Of a DNA stretch of 64,000 nucleotides, positions 43,283 to 52,675 are shown one piece after another. The notes below the pieces were generated by a model, which was not told the DNA's origin, did no database searches, and worked only from the letters and a program-made list of their open reading frames with translations. The translations under genes and the position numbers were made by a program. Within the stretch, counting starts at the first letter, position 1, and every line of letters begins with the position of its first letter. Origin of the DNA: Heminiphilus faecis (GTDB lineage: Bacteria > Bacteroidota > Bacteroidia > Bacteroidales > Muribaculaceae); NCBI RefSeq assembly GCF_008728965.1, contig NZ_VSMC01000009.1, forward strand, positions 1 through 64,000. Direction: 5' to 3'.

Positions 43283-45871
43283 ATGAATTTCAACAATTTT
43301 ACGATTAAATCGCAGGAGGCCATACAAAAAGCCGTTGAAATCACCAAAGGTTCAGGTAATCAAGCGATTGAGCCGGTGCATTTGCTGAAGGGACTCTTGA
43401 CAGAGGGAGACTCGCTGATGCAATTCATATTTCAGAAGGTCGGAGCCAGCCCCGGAATGGTGACTGCTGCAGTGGACCGTGCGATTTCGTCGGAGCCGAA
43501 AGTATCGGGGGGCGAGCCATATCTGAGCCGTACGTCCAATGACGTGCTGCAAAAAGCGCTTGACATTGCGAAAAAACAGGGTGACCAATATGTGACACTG
43601 GAAGCAATACTCCTTGCCATATATACAGTCAAAAGTCCGGCATCGCAAATTCTGAAAGATGCCGGTCTTACCGAACATGAACTTAGCGCAGCCATCGAGG
43701 AATTGCGTAAAGGCAAGAAAGCTACCGACCAAAGCGCCGAAGACACATACAACGCTTTGAGCAAATATGCTATAAACCTTAATGAACGTGCGCGCTCGGG
43801 AAAATTAGATCCTGTAATCGGTCGTGACGACGAGATACGCCGAGTGTTACAGATACTTAGCCGCCGTACTAAGAACAATCCCATGCTCATCGGAGAGCCG
43901 GGTACGGGAAAGACAGCTATCGCTGAGGGGCTCGCACACCGTATTGTACGCGGCGATGTGCCTGAGAACCTTAAAAACAAACAGATATATTCGCTTGACA
44001 TGGGGGCGCTGGTTGCCGGAGCAAAATATAAAGGCGAGTTTGAGGAGCGCCTCAAAGCGATAGTCAACGAAGTCACTCAAGCCGACGGTGACATAATATT
44101 GTTTATTGACGAGATACACACGCTTGTAGGTGCAGGAAAAGGCGAAGGAGCCATGGATGCCGCCAATATACTAAAACCGGCTCTTGCCCGAGGTGAGTTA
44201 CGTAGTATCGGTGCCACTACTCTTGACGAGTATCAGAAGTATTTTGAAAAAGATAAAGCTCTCGAACGTCGTTTCCAGAAGGTTATGGTCAACGAACCGG
44301 ATGAGATGAGTGCCATATCCATACTTAGAGGCCTTAAAGAACGTTATGAGAACCACCATCAGGTGCGCATACGTGACGAAGCCATCATTGCAGCAGTCCA
44401 GTTGTCAGAACGTTATATAACGGACCGTTTTCTTCCCGACAAGGCTATTGACCTTATTGACGAAGCCGCTTCCAAGCTAAGACTTGAACGCGACAGTGTG
44501 CCGCAGGCTCTTGACGAGATAACACGAAAAATAGCACAGCTTGAGATAGAACGCGAAGCTATAAAACGTGAGGGTGACAAAGAAAAGATCAAAGATCTGG
44601 AACGCGAACTCGCCGATCTGCGTGATACAGAAAAAGACTTCAAGGCCAAGTGGGAATCGCAAAAAGAACTGATTAACCGTATTCAGCAGAATAAAATTGA
44701 TATAGAGCAACTTAAATTTGAGGCAGACAAAGCTGAACGGGAAGGCGATTATGCAAAAGTGGCCGAAATACGTTATTCTCGAATCCAGCAGAAAGAGAAA
44801 GAAAATACGACTATTCAGGAGCAACTTAAGTCGATGCAGGGTGACAAGTCGCTGATCAAGGAGGAAGTGGATGCCGATGACATAGCCGACGTTGTATCGA
44901 GATGGACCGGAATACCTGTAAGCAAGATGGTTCAGAGCGAAAAGGATAAACTTCTTCATCTTGAGGCGGAACTGCATAAACGTGTAGTCGGTCAGGAGGA
45001 GGCTATCGCAGCTATAGCCGATGCCGTACGTCGCAGCCGTGCAGGACTTAATGACCCTCGTCGTCCTATAGGTTCATTTATATTTCTTGGTACTACCGGT
45101 GTCGGCAAGACGGAACTTGCAAAGGCATTGGCTGAATACCTTTTTGATGATGAGAATATGATGACTCGTATAGATATGAGCGAGTATCAGGAGAAGCACA
45201 CCGTAAGCCGTCTTGTAGGTGCGCCTCCGGGATATGTAGGTTACGACGAAGGCGGTCAGCTTACAGAAGCAGTGCGCCGCAAGCCATATTCAGTAGTGCT
45301 CTTCGATGAAATAGAGAAAGCTCATCCGGATGTATTTAATATATTGCTGCAAGTACTTGATGACGGACGACTTACTGATAATAAAGGTCGTCTTGTGAAT
45401 TTCAAGAATACGATAATTATAATGACATCCAATATGGGGTCGCAGGTTATACGTGAGAATTTTGCCGAAATAAATGAAGATAATCATGCTGAAGTTGTAG
45501 AAAAGACAAAAGTGCAGGTTCTTGATATGCTTAAGCAGACAATACGTCCGGAGTTTCTCAACCGTATTGACGAGATTATAATGTTTACTCCGCTTAACGA
45601 AAATGAAATCGAGGATATAGTCGGTATACAGGTAAACGCCATCAAGCGTATGCTTGCCAAAAACGGGGTTGAACTTGAAGTGACACCTAAAGCTCTTAAG
45701 TATCTCGCCAAAGAAGGATACAATCCTGAATTCGGTGCGCGACCGGTGAAACGTGTACTCCAAAGAATGGTACTTAACAGGTTGTCAAAAGACATTCTCG
45801 CACAGAAGGTAGATCGTGAACGTCCGATAATAATAGATGTAGAGGGCGAAGAACTGATATTTAGCAACTAA
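43283..45871 (+). CDS. clpB: ATP-dependent disaggregase ClpB
   Basis: 862 residues. Hexameric AAA+ protein that threads aggregated proteins with DnaK. Clp-N repeats ([28 protein letters not shown]), NBD1 Walker A GEPGTGKT and Walker [11 protein letters not shown], the long coiled-coil middle domain (~410-530, Lys/Glu/Arg-rich), NBD2 Walker [10 protein letters not shown], and pore loop GYVGYDEGG. There is no ClpP-binding IGF-like loop, consistent with ClpB and not ClpA/C. I saw no recognisable heat-shock promoter upstream; 43191-43282 is A+T-rich. Confidence 0.97.
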   Translation: MNFNNFTIKSQEAIQKAVEITKGSGNQAIEPVHLLKGLLTEGDSLMQFIFQKVGASPGMVTAAVDRAISSEPKVSGGEPYLSRTSNDVLQKALDIAKKQGDQYVTLEAILLAIYTVKSPASQILKDAGLTEHELSAAIEELRKGKKATDQSAEDTYNALSKYAINLNERARSGKLDPVIGRDDEIRRVLQILSRRTKNNPMLIGEPGTGKTAIAEGLAHRIVRGDVPENLKNKQIYSLDMGALVAGAKYKGEFEERLKAIVNEVTQADGDIILFIDEIHTLVGAGKGEGAMDAANILKPALARGELRSIGATTLDEYQKYFEKDKALERRFQKVMVNEPDEMSAISILRGLKERYENHHQVRIRDEAIIAAVQLSERYITDRFLPDKAIDLIDEAASKLRLERDSVPQALDEITRKIAQLEIEREAIKREGDKEKIKDLERELADLRDTEKDFKAKWESQKELINRIQQNKIDIEQLKFEADKAEREGDYAKVAEIRYSRIQQKEKENTTIQEQLKSMQGDKSLIKEEVDADDIADVVSRWTGIPVSKMVQSEKDKLLHLEAELHKRVVGQEEAIAAIADAVRRSRAGLNDPRRPIGSFIFLGTTGVGKTELAKALAEYLFDDENMMTRIDMSEYQEKHTVSRLVGAPPGYVGYDEGGQLTEAVRRKPYSVVLFDEIEKAHPDVFNILLQVLDDGRLTDNKGRLVNFKNTIIIMTSNMGSQVIRENFAEINEDNHAEVVEKTKVQVLDMLKQTIRPEFLNRIDEIIMFTPLNENEIEDIVGIQVNAIKRMLAKNGVELEVTPKALKYLAKEGYNPEFGARPVKRVLQRMVLNRLSKDILAQKVDRERPIIIDVEGEELIFSN

Positions 45872-45927
45872 CACAACTAATTGCCCTTAACATTGTTTAT
45901 ATAATAGATATTTCAAAACCTGTAATT

Positions 45928-46413
45928 ATGAAAAAAATCATTTATTTGTTGTTTGCTTTACCGTTGTTTCTGGCTTCATGTCATGACGACAACAAGTTGC
46001 CCGATGTGTCGCTTGACGTAAAGATGAGCGGACAGACCGAAATCACCGAGGATGGAGTAGTCGTAGTACCGCAAGGCACTAAGTTTATCATCGAAGGTAT
46101 ATCGATAGCCGAGTCATCTGTTGTTAAGAAGGACGTAGCTCTCGGAGGTGCCACATACTTTTGGGATTATGCGCTTCTCGGCACCAATATTGTTCAGCCA
46201 TTCGGCATTGAGCTCGATACTTCAAGTGCTCCAATAGGGAATCATCTGCTTCAGATAGAGATACCTGTACTTGCTGTAGGATATAGCCCCGCAACGGCTT
46301 ATATCGCTTATAAAGTAAGTATTGTAGAGCCAGAAGAAACTCCTGACAATCCTGATGAGCCCGATACTCCAGAGATAGTAACGGTAACTCCACAAATGAA
46401 AGCCAACGAATGA
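45928..46413 (+). CDS. Lipoprotein with acidic Pro-rich tail
   Basis: 161 residues. Signal peptide ends in the lipobox LASC, then HDD. The body is beta-rich (GDVSLDVKMSG-type strands; FIIEGISIAE; YIAYKVSIVEPE), resembling a single Ig-like fold. The C-terminus is a low-complexity acidic/proline stretch (DNPDEPDTPE). I do not recognise a specific family. It lies 56 bases after clpB and ends before a strong terminator, so it may be read from the clpB promoter. Confidence 0.65.
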   Translation: MKKIIYLLFALPLFLASCHDDNKLPDVSLDVKMSGQTEITEDGVVVVPQGTKFIIEGISIAESSVVKKDVALGGATYFWDYALLGTNIVQPFGIELDTSSAPIGNHLLQIEIPVLAVGYSPATAYIAYKVSIVEPEETPDNPDEPDTPEIVTVTPQMKANE

Positions 46414-46434
46414 ACATAATTTAGCATCTAATGA

Positions 46435-46472
46435 ACGGGGAACGGTTTTACATACCGTTCCCCGTCTTTTTA
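46435..46472 (+). terminator. Intrinsic terminator after lipoprotein
   Basis: An 11-bp GC-rich stem (46435-46445 with 46455-46465) with a 9-base loop is followed by CTTTTTT. From 46473 to 46697 I see no gene; a bulged hairpin (about 46509-46541) may end the leftward lipocalin-like gene. Confidence 0.88.
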
Positions 46473-46697
46473 ACGATGTATTACATGTAATCCTTATACG
46501 CCATCCGGAAATTCCTTAGCTCATTAGGGAATTTTCCGAGCCGCATATTGTTCCGATACGCTGAAAATATCCCGAATGAGCCAAAGATCAACCCTTGGAA
46601 TCCGATACCGTAATAAGAAAATAGAACGTCGCTTAAGGTTTGTGACTGTGATGTCTGCTATGTAGTGGCGTTGTATTACTTATAGGAGACAACTTGT

Positions 46698-47111
46698 TCA
46701 TTTCTTTCTAAGGGTCATGGAATAGGTTTTTTCGCCACCCCATTTGCCGCCACAGTCATACCAAGAATAGGTATACGTCGCAGTTTTGTCAGAGATGGAG
46801 AACTGACCTTCCATGTAGTCATCAGGCTCGCCCTCACCTAATACAATTTTCAGTTTGCCGTTGGAGACAGACCACTTGGAGTAAGACCAATCTCTAGGAG
46901 TGAGTACACAATTGCCGTCATTTTTGAACTCAATTGTCAAGCCTGCCTTGACATCTTCATCGGTAGCAGAAATGACTTCCCATTTTGAACCAGCCAAATT
47001 GTCAGACGAGGGTTCATCGTCATCATCGCTACAGCTAGTGAAAGCCATTGCCATAATGACACATAGAGCTACAGCAACCAGCGACTGTAGATGTTTAAGT
47101 TTGTGTTTCAT
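46698..47111 (-). CDS. Lipocalin-like lipoprotein
   Basis: 137 residues. Lipobox AFTSC followed by SDDDDEP, an acidic export signal for surface lipoproteins in Bacteroidota. The body starts with LAGSKWEVISATDEDV and runs as short antiparallel strands (TIEFKNDGNCVL, YSKWSVSNGKLKIVL, TATYTYSWYDCGG), the lipocalin-like/DUF5640 pattern. Ligand unknown. It is preceded on the same strand by a ~310-base leader with extensive structure and a good promoter. Confidence 0.75.
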   Translation of the reverse strand: MKHKLKHLQSLVAVALCVIMAMAFTSCSDDDDEPSSDNLAGSKWEVISATDEDVKAGLTIEFKNDGNCVLTPRDWSYSKWSVSNGKLKIVLGEGEPDDYMEGQFSISDKTATYTYSWYDCGGKWGGEKTYSMTLRKK

Positions 47112-47173
47112 TGTAAAACAATGTTTAGGTGCTTCACAATCCCTATAAAGCGGTTACGAATAGATATAGAAAA

Positions 47174-47423
47174 GGTGTGGGATTGTACTCTGCATATCCC
47201 TTTTAGTAGGCTTCTCGCATTGCCTTAGACAGTGGATAGACAGCAAACCCACACCGAGAAGCTATATATACCCCACTAAAGAGGGTAGGTATATGCTACC
47301 GATGCAGGCATTATCTGTGCTTATCTTACTGTCTATTAGCGAATTTTGCGAGAATTTACTAAAAGAAGATAATTCAAATAACACCTTTTCAGATGTAATG
47401 AGCCAACTCTTCGGCTCTATTTT
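47174..47423 (-). ncRNA. Candidate structured leader or small RNA with pseudoknot
   Basis: On the minus strand a -7 box at 47430-47437 should start an RNA near 47423. The next ~250 bases contain interleaved complementary blocks: 47255-47262 with 47210-47217 (8 bp), and 47248-47255 with 47174-47181 (8 bp), which cross to form a pseudoknot. Further pairs are 47328-47335 with 47226-47233 (8 bp) and a hairpin 47267-47272 with 47288-47293. The last 3' arm is followed by TTTTC, which could terminate. Either a riboregulator of the lipocalin-like gene or an independent RNA. No ORF of note occupies it. No known RNA family is recognised. Confidence 0.5.
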
Positions 47424-47429
47424 ACGACG

Positions 47430-47437
47430 CAAAATTA
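47430..47437 (-). promoter_or_regulatory. Promoter for the structured leader (-7 box)
   Basis: TAATTTTG on the minus strand, with a TTG 20 bases upstream (47458-47460), the spacing expected for a -33 element. Confidence 0.6.
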
Positions 47438-47576
47438 CAAAAAATAGCGGTACACATCAATAGGATTATTGAAATAAGTTTGGTCCAATAATTGATAGCC
47501 TGCGTAAATATGTCCTAAACTAAAATTGAAGATAGTTTTTGGCTTTTTTTACACAATTCATTAACTTCGTGCTATT

Positions 47577-48266
47577 ATGAAACATGTTCGAGCTTTTTCG
47601 GGTAAAGACAATTTAGTCGACCTCATAGAGGAAAATTATAATCTGCTGCCGGTGTTGAGTCGCTTTAATGTGCCTTTAGGCTTCCAAAACAAGCGCATCG
47701 ATGAAGTGTGTCGTGAAAACAATATTGATGCCGATGTATTTCTTTTTATAGTAAACTTCATTCTTAGCGGCAAACTTGATGCTGATAAGTTGGCTTCTGT
47801 ATCTCCGCTTGCTATTGTGGACTTTCTACATAATAGTCACGATTATTTTCTGAGATATAAATTTCCCCATATACGGCGTAATCTTCTTGCAGCACTCGAT
47901 GACTGCCATAATGACATAAATCCTGCTATAATATCATTTTTTGACAGCTATATTGAAGAGGTAAAAAAACACTTCAGTTACGAAGAGAAAACCGTATTTC
48001 CTTATATACGCACTCTCATGTCAGAGAAATCATGTGATTATAGCATAGCAGAGTTTAAACGCAATCATGATGAAATAGGGGAGAAACTGACCGAACTTAA
48101 AAACATAATACTCCGTTTTTATACAACGTCAAAGCCCAATCGTATGTATGACGTATTGGTGGATCTATACAATGCCGAAGAGGATCTTGATTGTCATAAT
48201 GACATAGAGAATCAGATACTGATACCTCTTGTAACGATGATTGAAATGAAAAATGACCATCAATAG
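47577..48266 (+). CDS. Hemerythrin-like di-iron protein, RIC/ScdA-related
   Basis: 229 residues. The N-terminal ~60 residues resemble the ScdA_N/DUF542 region but lack its usual cysteine pair (LSRFNVPLGFQNKRIDEVC). The four-helix hemerythrin domain has the iron ligands: HNSHDYFL, HFSYEEKTVFPYI (HxxxE), NHDEI, and CHNDIENQILIP (HxxxE). RIC proteins repair or supply iron-sulfur clusters after NO or oxidative damage. The following regulator starts 9 bases downstream. A near-consensus TAACTTCG lies just upstream of the start, at about 47562. Confidence 0.82.
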   Translation: MKHVRAFSGKDNLVDLIEENYNLLPVLSRFNVPLGFQNKRIDEVCRENNIDADVFLFIVNFILSGKLDADKLASVSPLAIVDFLHNSHDYFLRYKFPHIRRNLLAALDDCHNDINPAIISFFDSYIEEVKKHFSYEEKTVFPYIRTLMSEKSCDYSIAEFKRNHDEIGEKLTELKNIILRFYTTSKPNRMYDVLVDLYNAEEDLDCHNDIENQILIPLVTMIEMKNDHQ

Positions 48267-48275
48267 ATCGGTACG

Positions 48276-48872
48276 ATGAAACATGTAAATATAGGCGTGA
48301 TAACGCAATCGCAATTGCTTATATCGGGGATAAGCAGTTTGTTTAGCAATATAAAAGAATTTTCAGTTACCGTAACCGATTTTGATTCATATTGTGAATT
48401 TCAGAAAAAGTGTGATATAAAACCGTCGGTTCTTATTGTAGAACCTATGCTTATGTCGCATGAATATATATCGGAAATAAAAGACCTGACAGACGGACGA
48501 TGTCGTTTGGTCGCTATTTGTTATTCGGCAATTCCGGGATGCATAACGGAGATGTATGATGCTTCCGTATCTATCTATGACAGTATCGACACGATAAGAA
48601 ACACGGTAATGCAACTTTTGCAGTCAGAAAGGGTGGACGATGAAACAAAAGCCATAAGCAAACGAGAGAAAGAGGTGGTCAAGTGTATTGTAAAAGGCTT
48701 GTCAAACAAAGAGATTGCCGCAAACATGAATGTGTCGGTCAACACTGTCATGACCCACCGTAGGAACATAGCTTCAAAACTACAGATACATTCTACAGCA
48801 GGCCTTACAATATATGCTATAGTAAGCAAACTTGTGAGTATAGAAGATATATCTTCGTACAGCCAGCCGTAA
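48276..48872 (+). CDS. LuxR-type regulator with pseudo-receiver domain
   Basis: 198 residues. The N-terminal ~120 residues have receiver-like alternation, but the phospho-acceptor position reads VLIVEPML, with Glu where Asp is expected, and no paired histidine kinase is nearby. The C-terminal HTH is clear: ISKREKEVVKCIVKGLSNKEIAANMNVS, then THRRNIASKL. It is cotranscribed with the di-iron protein, so it may report redox, NO or iron stress in a phosphorylation-independent way. That role is inference. Confidence 0.82.
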   Translation: MKHVNIGVITQSQLLISGISSLFSNIKEFSVTVTDFDSYCEFQKKCDIKPSVLIVEPMLMSHEYISEIKDLTDGRCRLVAICYSAIPGCITEMYDASVSIYDSIDTIRNTVMQLLQSERVDDETKAISKREKEVVKCIVKGLSNKEIAANMNVSVNTVMTHRRNIASKLQIHSTAGLTIYAIVSKLVSIEDISSYSQP

Positions 48873-48889
48873 CATATATTTCATGAATC

Positions 48890-48930
48890 ATAAGAGCCCG
48901 GATGTTAACAATAACTTTCCGGGCTCTTCA
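48890..48930. terminator. Bidirectional terminator
   Basis: A perfect 10-bp stem (48892-48901 with 48919-48928) between the convergent LuxR-type and acyl-CoA dehydrogenase genes. Confidence 0.82.
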
Positions 48931-48951
48931 CTTTTGTAAGGTCAGTTGCTT

Positions 48952-50658
48952 TTATGCCTTTCTGTAAAGGTAAATGGTTGACGGATCAAAGCTATCGATG
49001 AATTCAGCATGTTTGGCAACTTCTGCCTTAGCCATATTGAAATATACTCGAGCCGATGCGTCAAACTCGTTGTTGCGCGTAGCGTCAAGCAGAAGCAAGT
49101 AACTCATTATTATATTTCCGGCCATTTCGACAAGGCGGCGAGCCATAAAGTCAAGATATTCGGAGTCTTTGGTTGATGTTACCTTCTCTACTGCGGCGGC
49201 ATACTTCTCTGTAAGTGCCACAAGCTGTTCGCGTACAGGTGCATACTCGTCGGCAATAGCCTCTTGCTCATAAGCTTTTATCTGGTTAAGATAAGTGCCT
49301 GTAGTGACATGGCGGATGGCTGCAACGACTTGAAGCTGGGTTGTGCCCTCGTAGATGGAAGTGATGCGTGCATCGCGATATATACGTTCACAAGCATAAT
49401 CCTTCATGAAGCCGGAACCACCGTGTATCTGTACGCTGTCGTATGCGTTCTGATTACAATATTCGCTACCCAAGCCCTTGACAAGCGGAGTGAAAGCGTC
49501 GGCAAGACGTGAATACTTCTTCATTTCGGCGCGTTCGTCAGGTGTCAACGAGCGTTCACGTGCTATATCTTCGTATGTCTTGTACATGTCAACGAAGCGT
49601 GTGGTCTCATAAAGCAATGAGCGTGAAGCATCAAGCTTTGCTTTCATTACCGACAGCATCTCATATACAGCCGGGAATTCAATGATGGCTTTACCGAACT
49701 GACGACGATCGCGTGCATAGTCAAGAGCCTCGCGATAGGCAGCTTCAGAAACACCTACCGACTGCGCAGCGATACCGAGACGGGCGCCGTTCATAAGCGC
49801 CATGACATACTTTATAAGTCCAAGTTTGCGTGAACCGCACAATTCGGCCTTTGCATTCTTGAATACGAGTTCGCAGGTGGGAGAACCCTTGATACCCATT
49901 TTATTCTCGATACGGCGTACAGTTACACCTCCGTCGTTCTTGTCATAAATAAACATTGACAAGCCGCGGCCGTCTTTTGTGCCATCCTCACTGCGGGCAA
50001 GAACAAGTGCAATGTTTCCGTCACCGTTGGTGATAAAACGTTTTACGCCATTAAGACGCCAGCAGCCGTTTTCTTCGTCGGGAGTAGCCTTGAGCATTAC
50101 AGCCTGAAGGTCGCTTCCGGCATCGGGCTCGGTTAGATCCATAGCCATAGTCTCACCGGCACAAACACGGGGAAGATAGCGCTGACGCTGATCTTCGTCG
50201 GCAAACTCATATATAGTCTCTGCACAGTCCTGAAGGCCCCATATGTTAACAAAGCCCGCGTCGGCGCGGCTTACCATATCGGCTGCCATTATGTAAGGAA
50301 CAAGTGAGAAGTTAAGACCGTTGTAACGACGGGGGAGAGATATACCCATAAGTCCTGCCTTTACAAGAGCGTCAAGGTTTTTTTGGGTTCCTTCGGCATA
50401 TATCACACGGCCATCTACAACGTGTGGACCTTCATGGTCTACACTTTCGGCATTGGGCGCTACGATGTCGCCACTGATTTCGCCTGCGATTTCAAGGACC
50501 TTTTCGTATGAGTCCATCGCATCATCATAGTTGAACGGAGCATAGTCATACTTCTCTGCATCGGTATAGTTACGCTCTTTCAGTTCAATGATCTTACGCA
50601 TCAAAGGGTGAGTCAGATGATGCTTAAGACTTGGATTATCGTTATAAAAATTAGCCAT
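48952..50658 (-). CDS. Acyl-CoA dehydrogenase with C-terminal extension
   Basis: 568-residue flavoenzyme. The middle contains AMDLTEPDAGSDLQAV and RRFITNGD-like KRFITNGDGN substrate/FAD motifs, and the RDARITSIYEGTTQLQ motif carries the probable catalytic Glu. About 100 residues after this belong to the longer ACAD subclass. It is the last gene of the etfB-etfA-ACAD operon (3-base gap to etfA), so it passes electrons to the adjacent ETF. The acyl substrate is not known; the same cluster occurs in many Bacteroidota. Confidence 0.92.
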   Translation of the reverse strand: MANFYNDNPSLKHHLTHPLMRKIIELKERNYTDAEKYDYAPFNYDDAMDSYEKVLEIAGEISGDIVAPNAESVDHEGPHVVDGRVIYAEGTQKNLDALVKAGLMGISLPRRYNGLNFSLVPYIMAADMVSRADAGFVNIWGLQDCAETIYEFADEDQRQRYLPRVCAGETMAMDLTEPDAGSDLQAVMLKATPDEENGCWRLNGVKRFITNGDGNIALVLARSEDGTKDGRGLSMFIYDKNDGGVTVRRIENKMGIKGSPTCELVFKNAKAELCGSRKLGLIKYVMALMNGARLGIAAQSVGVSEAAYREALDYARDRRQFGKAIIEFPAVYEMLSVMKAKLDASRSLLYETTRFVDMYKTYEDIARERSLTPDERAEMKKYSRLADAFTPLVKGLGSEYCNQNAYDSVQIHGGSGFMKDYACERIYRDARITSIYEGTTQLQVVAAIRHVTTGTYLNQIKAYEQEAIADEYAPVREQLVALTEKYAAAVEKVTSTKDSEYLDFMARRLVEMAGNIIMSYLLLLDATRNNEFDASARVYFNMAKAEVAKHAEFIDSFDPSTIYLYRKA

Positions 50659-50661
50659 GGC

Positions 50662-51690
50662 TTACTTGGAATTTTTCTTGTAATACTTGATTAGTTTAGG
50701 TACAACGTCCTCGACATTACCTGTGATTACATAATCGGCAATTGTATTTATAGGCGCGTTAGGATCATTATTAATTGAAATTATGATCGAGCTTTCCTGC
50801 ATACCGGCTATGTGCTGGATCTGACCGGAAATACCGCATGCTATATAAAGTTTAGGACGTACTGTCACACCTGTCTGACCAATCTGACGGTCGTGCTCGA
50901 CAAAACCGGCATCAACCGCCGCACGGGATGCTCCGACTTCACCGCCCAAAGTATTGGCAAGGTCAAAGAGCAAATCGAAACCCTCCTTGCTGCCCATACC
51001 ATAACCGCCGGCAACGATAATAGGAGAGTTCTTGATATTTACTTTGGATTTTTCGATATGACGGTCTATAATCTCAACGACAAAATCCTCCGGTTTTACA
51101 TATTTGCCGGCATCCAGAGCCACAACCTCACCTTTGTATGCGGGGTCTTTGATCTCTTTCTTCATAACGCCTTCTCGTACTGTAGCCATCTGCGGACGAC
51201 AGTCGGGATTCACGATGGTAGCAACGATGTTACCGCCAAATGCAGGACGTATCTGATACAGCAGATCGGTGTATTCCTTGCCGGTCTTGGGGTCTTTATG
51301 GTCGCCTATCTCCAATGCGGTACAGTCGGCTGTCAGACCGCTATGCAGACATGAAGACACACGCGGACCGAGGTCACGGCCTATGCATGTAGCACCCATG
51401 AGGCATATCTGCGGTTTTATCTCCTTGAACAGATTGATAAGCACTGCAGCATGAGGATTGGAAGTATAGGGATAAAGACGTTTGTCTTCAACCTTATATA
51501 CTACATCCGTACCATAGGGGAAAATCTGCTCCTCTATGTTGTCAAGTTTGTCGCCTATTACTACCGCTTCGAGTTTTACGCCGAGACGGTCGGCAAGTAC
51601 ACGGCCTTTTGTGAGAAGTTCAAGGCTTACATCGGCAACTTTGCCGTCTTCGTACTCGCAATATACGATTAAATTATTGTTATCAGTCAT
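50662..51690 (-). CDS. etfA: Electron transfer flavoprotein alpha subunit
   Basis: About 342 residues. The C-terminal FAD domain carries the ETF-alpha signature (VGASRAAVDAGFVEHDRQIGQTG, shown in part: SRAAVDAGF, QIGQTG, YIACGISGQIQH). Together with the beta subunit it accepts electrons from acyl-CoA dehydrogenase. The ATG at 51690 is used; a TTG three codons upstream is less likely. Spaced 22 bases from etfB and 3 from the dehydrogenase. Confidence 0.95.
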   Translation of the reverse strand: MTDNNNLIVYCEYEDGKVADVSLELLTKGRVLADRLGVKLEAVVIGDKLDNIEEQIFPYGTDVVYKVEDKRLYPYTSNPHAAVLINLFKEIKPQICLMGATCIGRDLGPRVSSCLHSGLTADCTALEIGDHKDPKTGKEYTDLLYQIRPAFGGNIVATIVNPDCRPQMATVREGVMKKEIKDPAYKGEVVALDAGKYVKPEDFVVEIIDRHIEKSKVNIKNSPIIVAGGYGMGSKEGFDLLFDLANTLGGEVGASRAAVDAGFVEHDRQIGQTGVTVRPKLYIACGISGQIQHIAGMQESSIIISINNDPNAPINTIADYVITGNVEDVVPKLIKYYKKNSK

Positions 51691-51712
51691 AATTGTCAAA
51701 ATATTTAGACGG

Positions 51713-52585
51713 TTAGCCGATTGTATGGTTTGCTATTAACTCTTTTACGAGATCTTCGAGTTCTGTGTCATTGTTTTCAATGGTGCGGCTCTCTTTGGCG
51801 GTAAACACGACATTTTCGATAGCTTTAACCTTGGTCGGAGATCCGGCAAGACCGATCTGCTGCGGATCAGCATCTACATAAGCGGCACTCCATTCCTGCA
51901 GGTTCAGGTAGGGACGTTTTTCAACAACTGCTTTCAGATCGTCGCTCAATTTCTCTTTTTCACTGGGCGACACCGCGTATTTGTACTTCTGTATACGGCG
52001 GGCATTGCGCGGCCGGCATTCGGCGGCAGATCCGTTTACGGTAACGACACAGGGCAGGGGAGCCACAACAGTTTCGACTCCTGATTCGAGACGACGCTTA
52101 ACAGTAACCTTGCCGTCTTTCAAGTCAAGTATTTCTTCAGCATAAGTCACCTGCGGCAGTCCGAGTTTTTCGGCAATCTGCGGGCCAACCTGAGCAGTGT
52201 CACCGTCAATAGCCTGACGACCGCCAAGGATGATGTCATAGTTGCCAAATTTTTTCACTGCCTGAGCGAGCGAATAGGACGTAGCCAATGTGTCGGCTCC
52301 ACCAAGTGTACGGTCGGTAAGCACGATACCGGTATCGGCACCGCGATAGATGGCCTCGCGTATTATTTCGGATGCACGCGGCAATCCCATTGTCAGCAAA
52401 GTTATAGTCGAGCCGGGATTGGCGTCCTTTAAGCGAAGAGCTTGTTCGAGGGCGTTAAGGTCCTCAGGGTTGAAGATCGCGGGAAGCGCCGCACGGTTGA
52501 TGGTGCCGTCTTCCTTCATCGCATCCTTGCCTACATTACGGGTGTCGGGCACCTGTTTTGCAAGCACAATGATGTTTAAACTCAT
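51713..52585 (-). CDS. etfB: Electron transfer flavoprotein beta subunit
   Basis: 290 residues, the ETF-beta signature is visible: VLAKQVPDTRNVG at the start, DLNALEQALRLKD, then LGGRQAIDGDTAQVGPQIAE. Adenine-nucleotide-binding subunit of the ETF heterodimer. First gene of its operon; a TATCTTTG -7 box lies at 52634-52641 on the minus strand, and purF ends 35 bases further upstream. Confidence 0.95.
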   Translation of the reverse strand: MSLNIIVLAKQVPDTRNVGKDAMKEDGTINRAALPAIFNPEDLNALEQALRLKDANPGSTITLLTMGLPRASEIIREAIYRGADTGIVLTDRTLGGADTLATSYSLAQAVKKFGNYDIILGGRQAIDGDTAQVGPQIAEKLGLPQVTYAEEILDLKDGKVTVKRRLESGVETVVAPLPCVVTVNGSAAECRPRNARRIQKYKYAVSPSEKEKLSDDLKAVVEKRPYLNLQEWSAAYVDADPQQIGLAGSPTKVKAIENVVFTAKESRTIENNDTELEDLVKELIANHTIG

Positions 52586-52633
52586 GATTAAAGATATTAG
52601 ATAATTAAATTACTATACTCTATTAAATTATCA

Positions 52634-52641
52634 CAAAGATA
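52634..52641 (-). promoter_or_regulatory. -7 box for etfB-etfA-ACAD operon
   Basis: TATCTTTG on the minus strand (TAnnTTTG), 49 bases before the etfB start codon and 35 past the purF-like stop. Confidence 0.55.
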
Positions 52642-52675
52642 ACGTTTTCGTCGATTTTCGCCAAATTTCGCATAC

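Noticed and set aside
44477-44977. Minus-strand ORF rich in Phe and Leu resembling a membrane protein
   Set aside because: It is antisense to the charged coiled-coil domain of clpB. Glu/Lys codons read in reverse give Phe/Leu/Ser.
46473-46697. Possible small gene between the two lipoproteins
   Set aside because: No ORF with a convincing start, composition or signal. Only a bulged hairpin was found.
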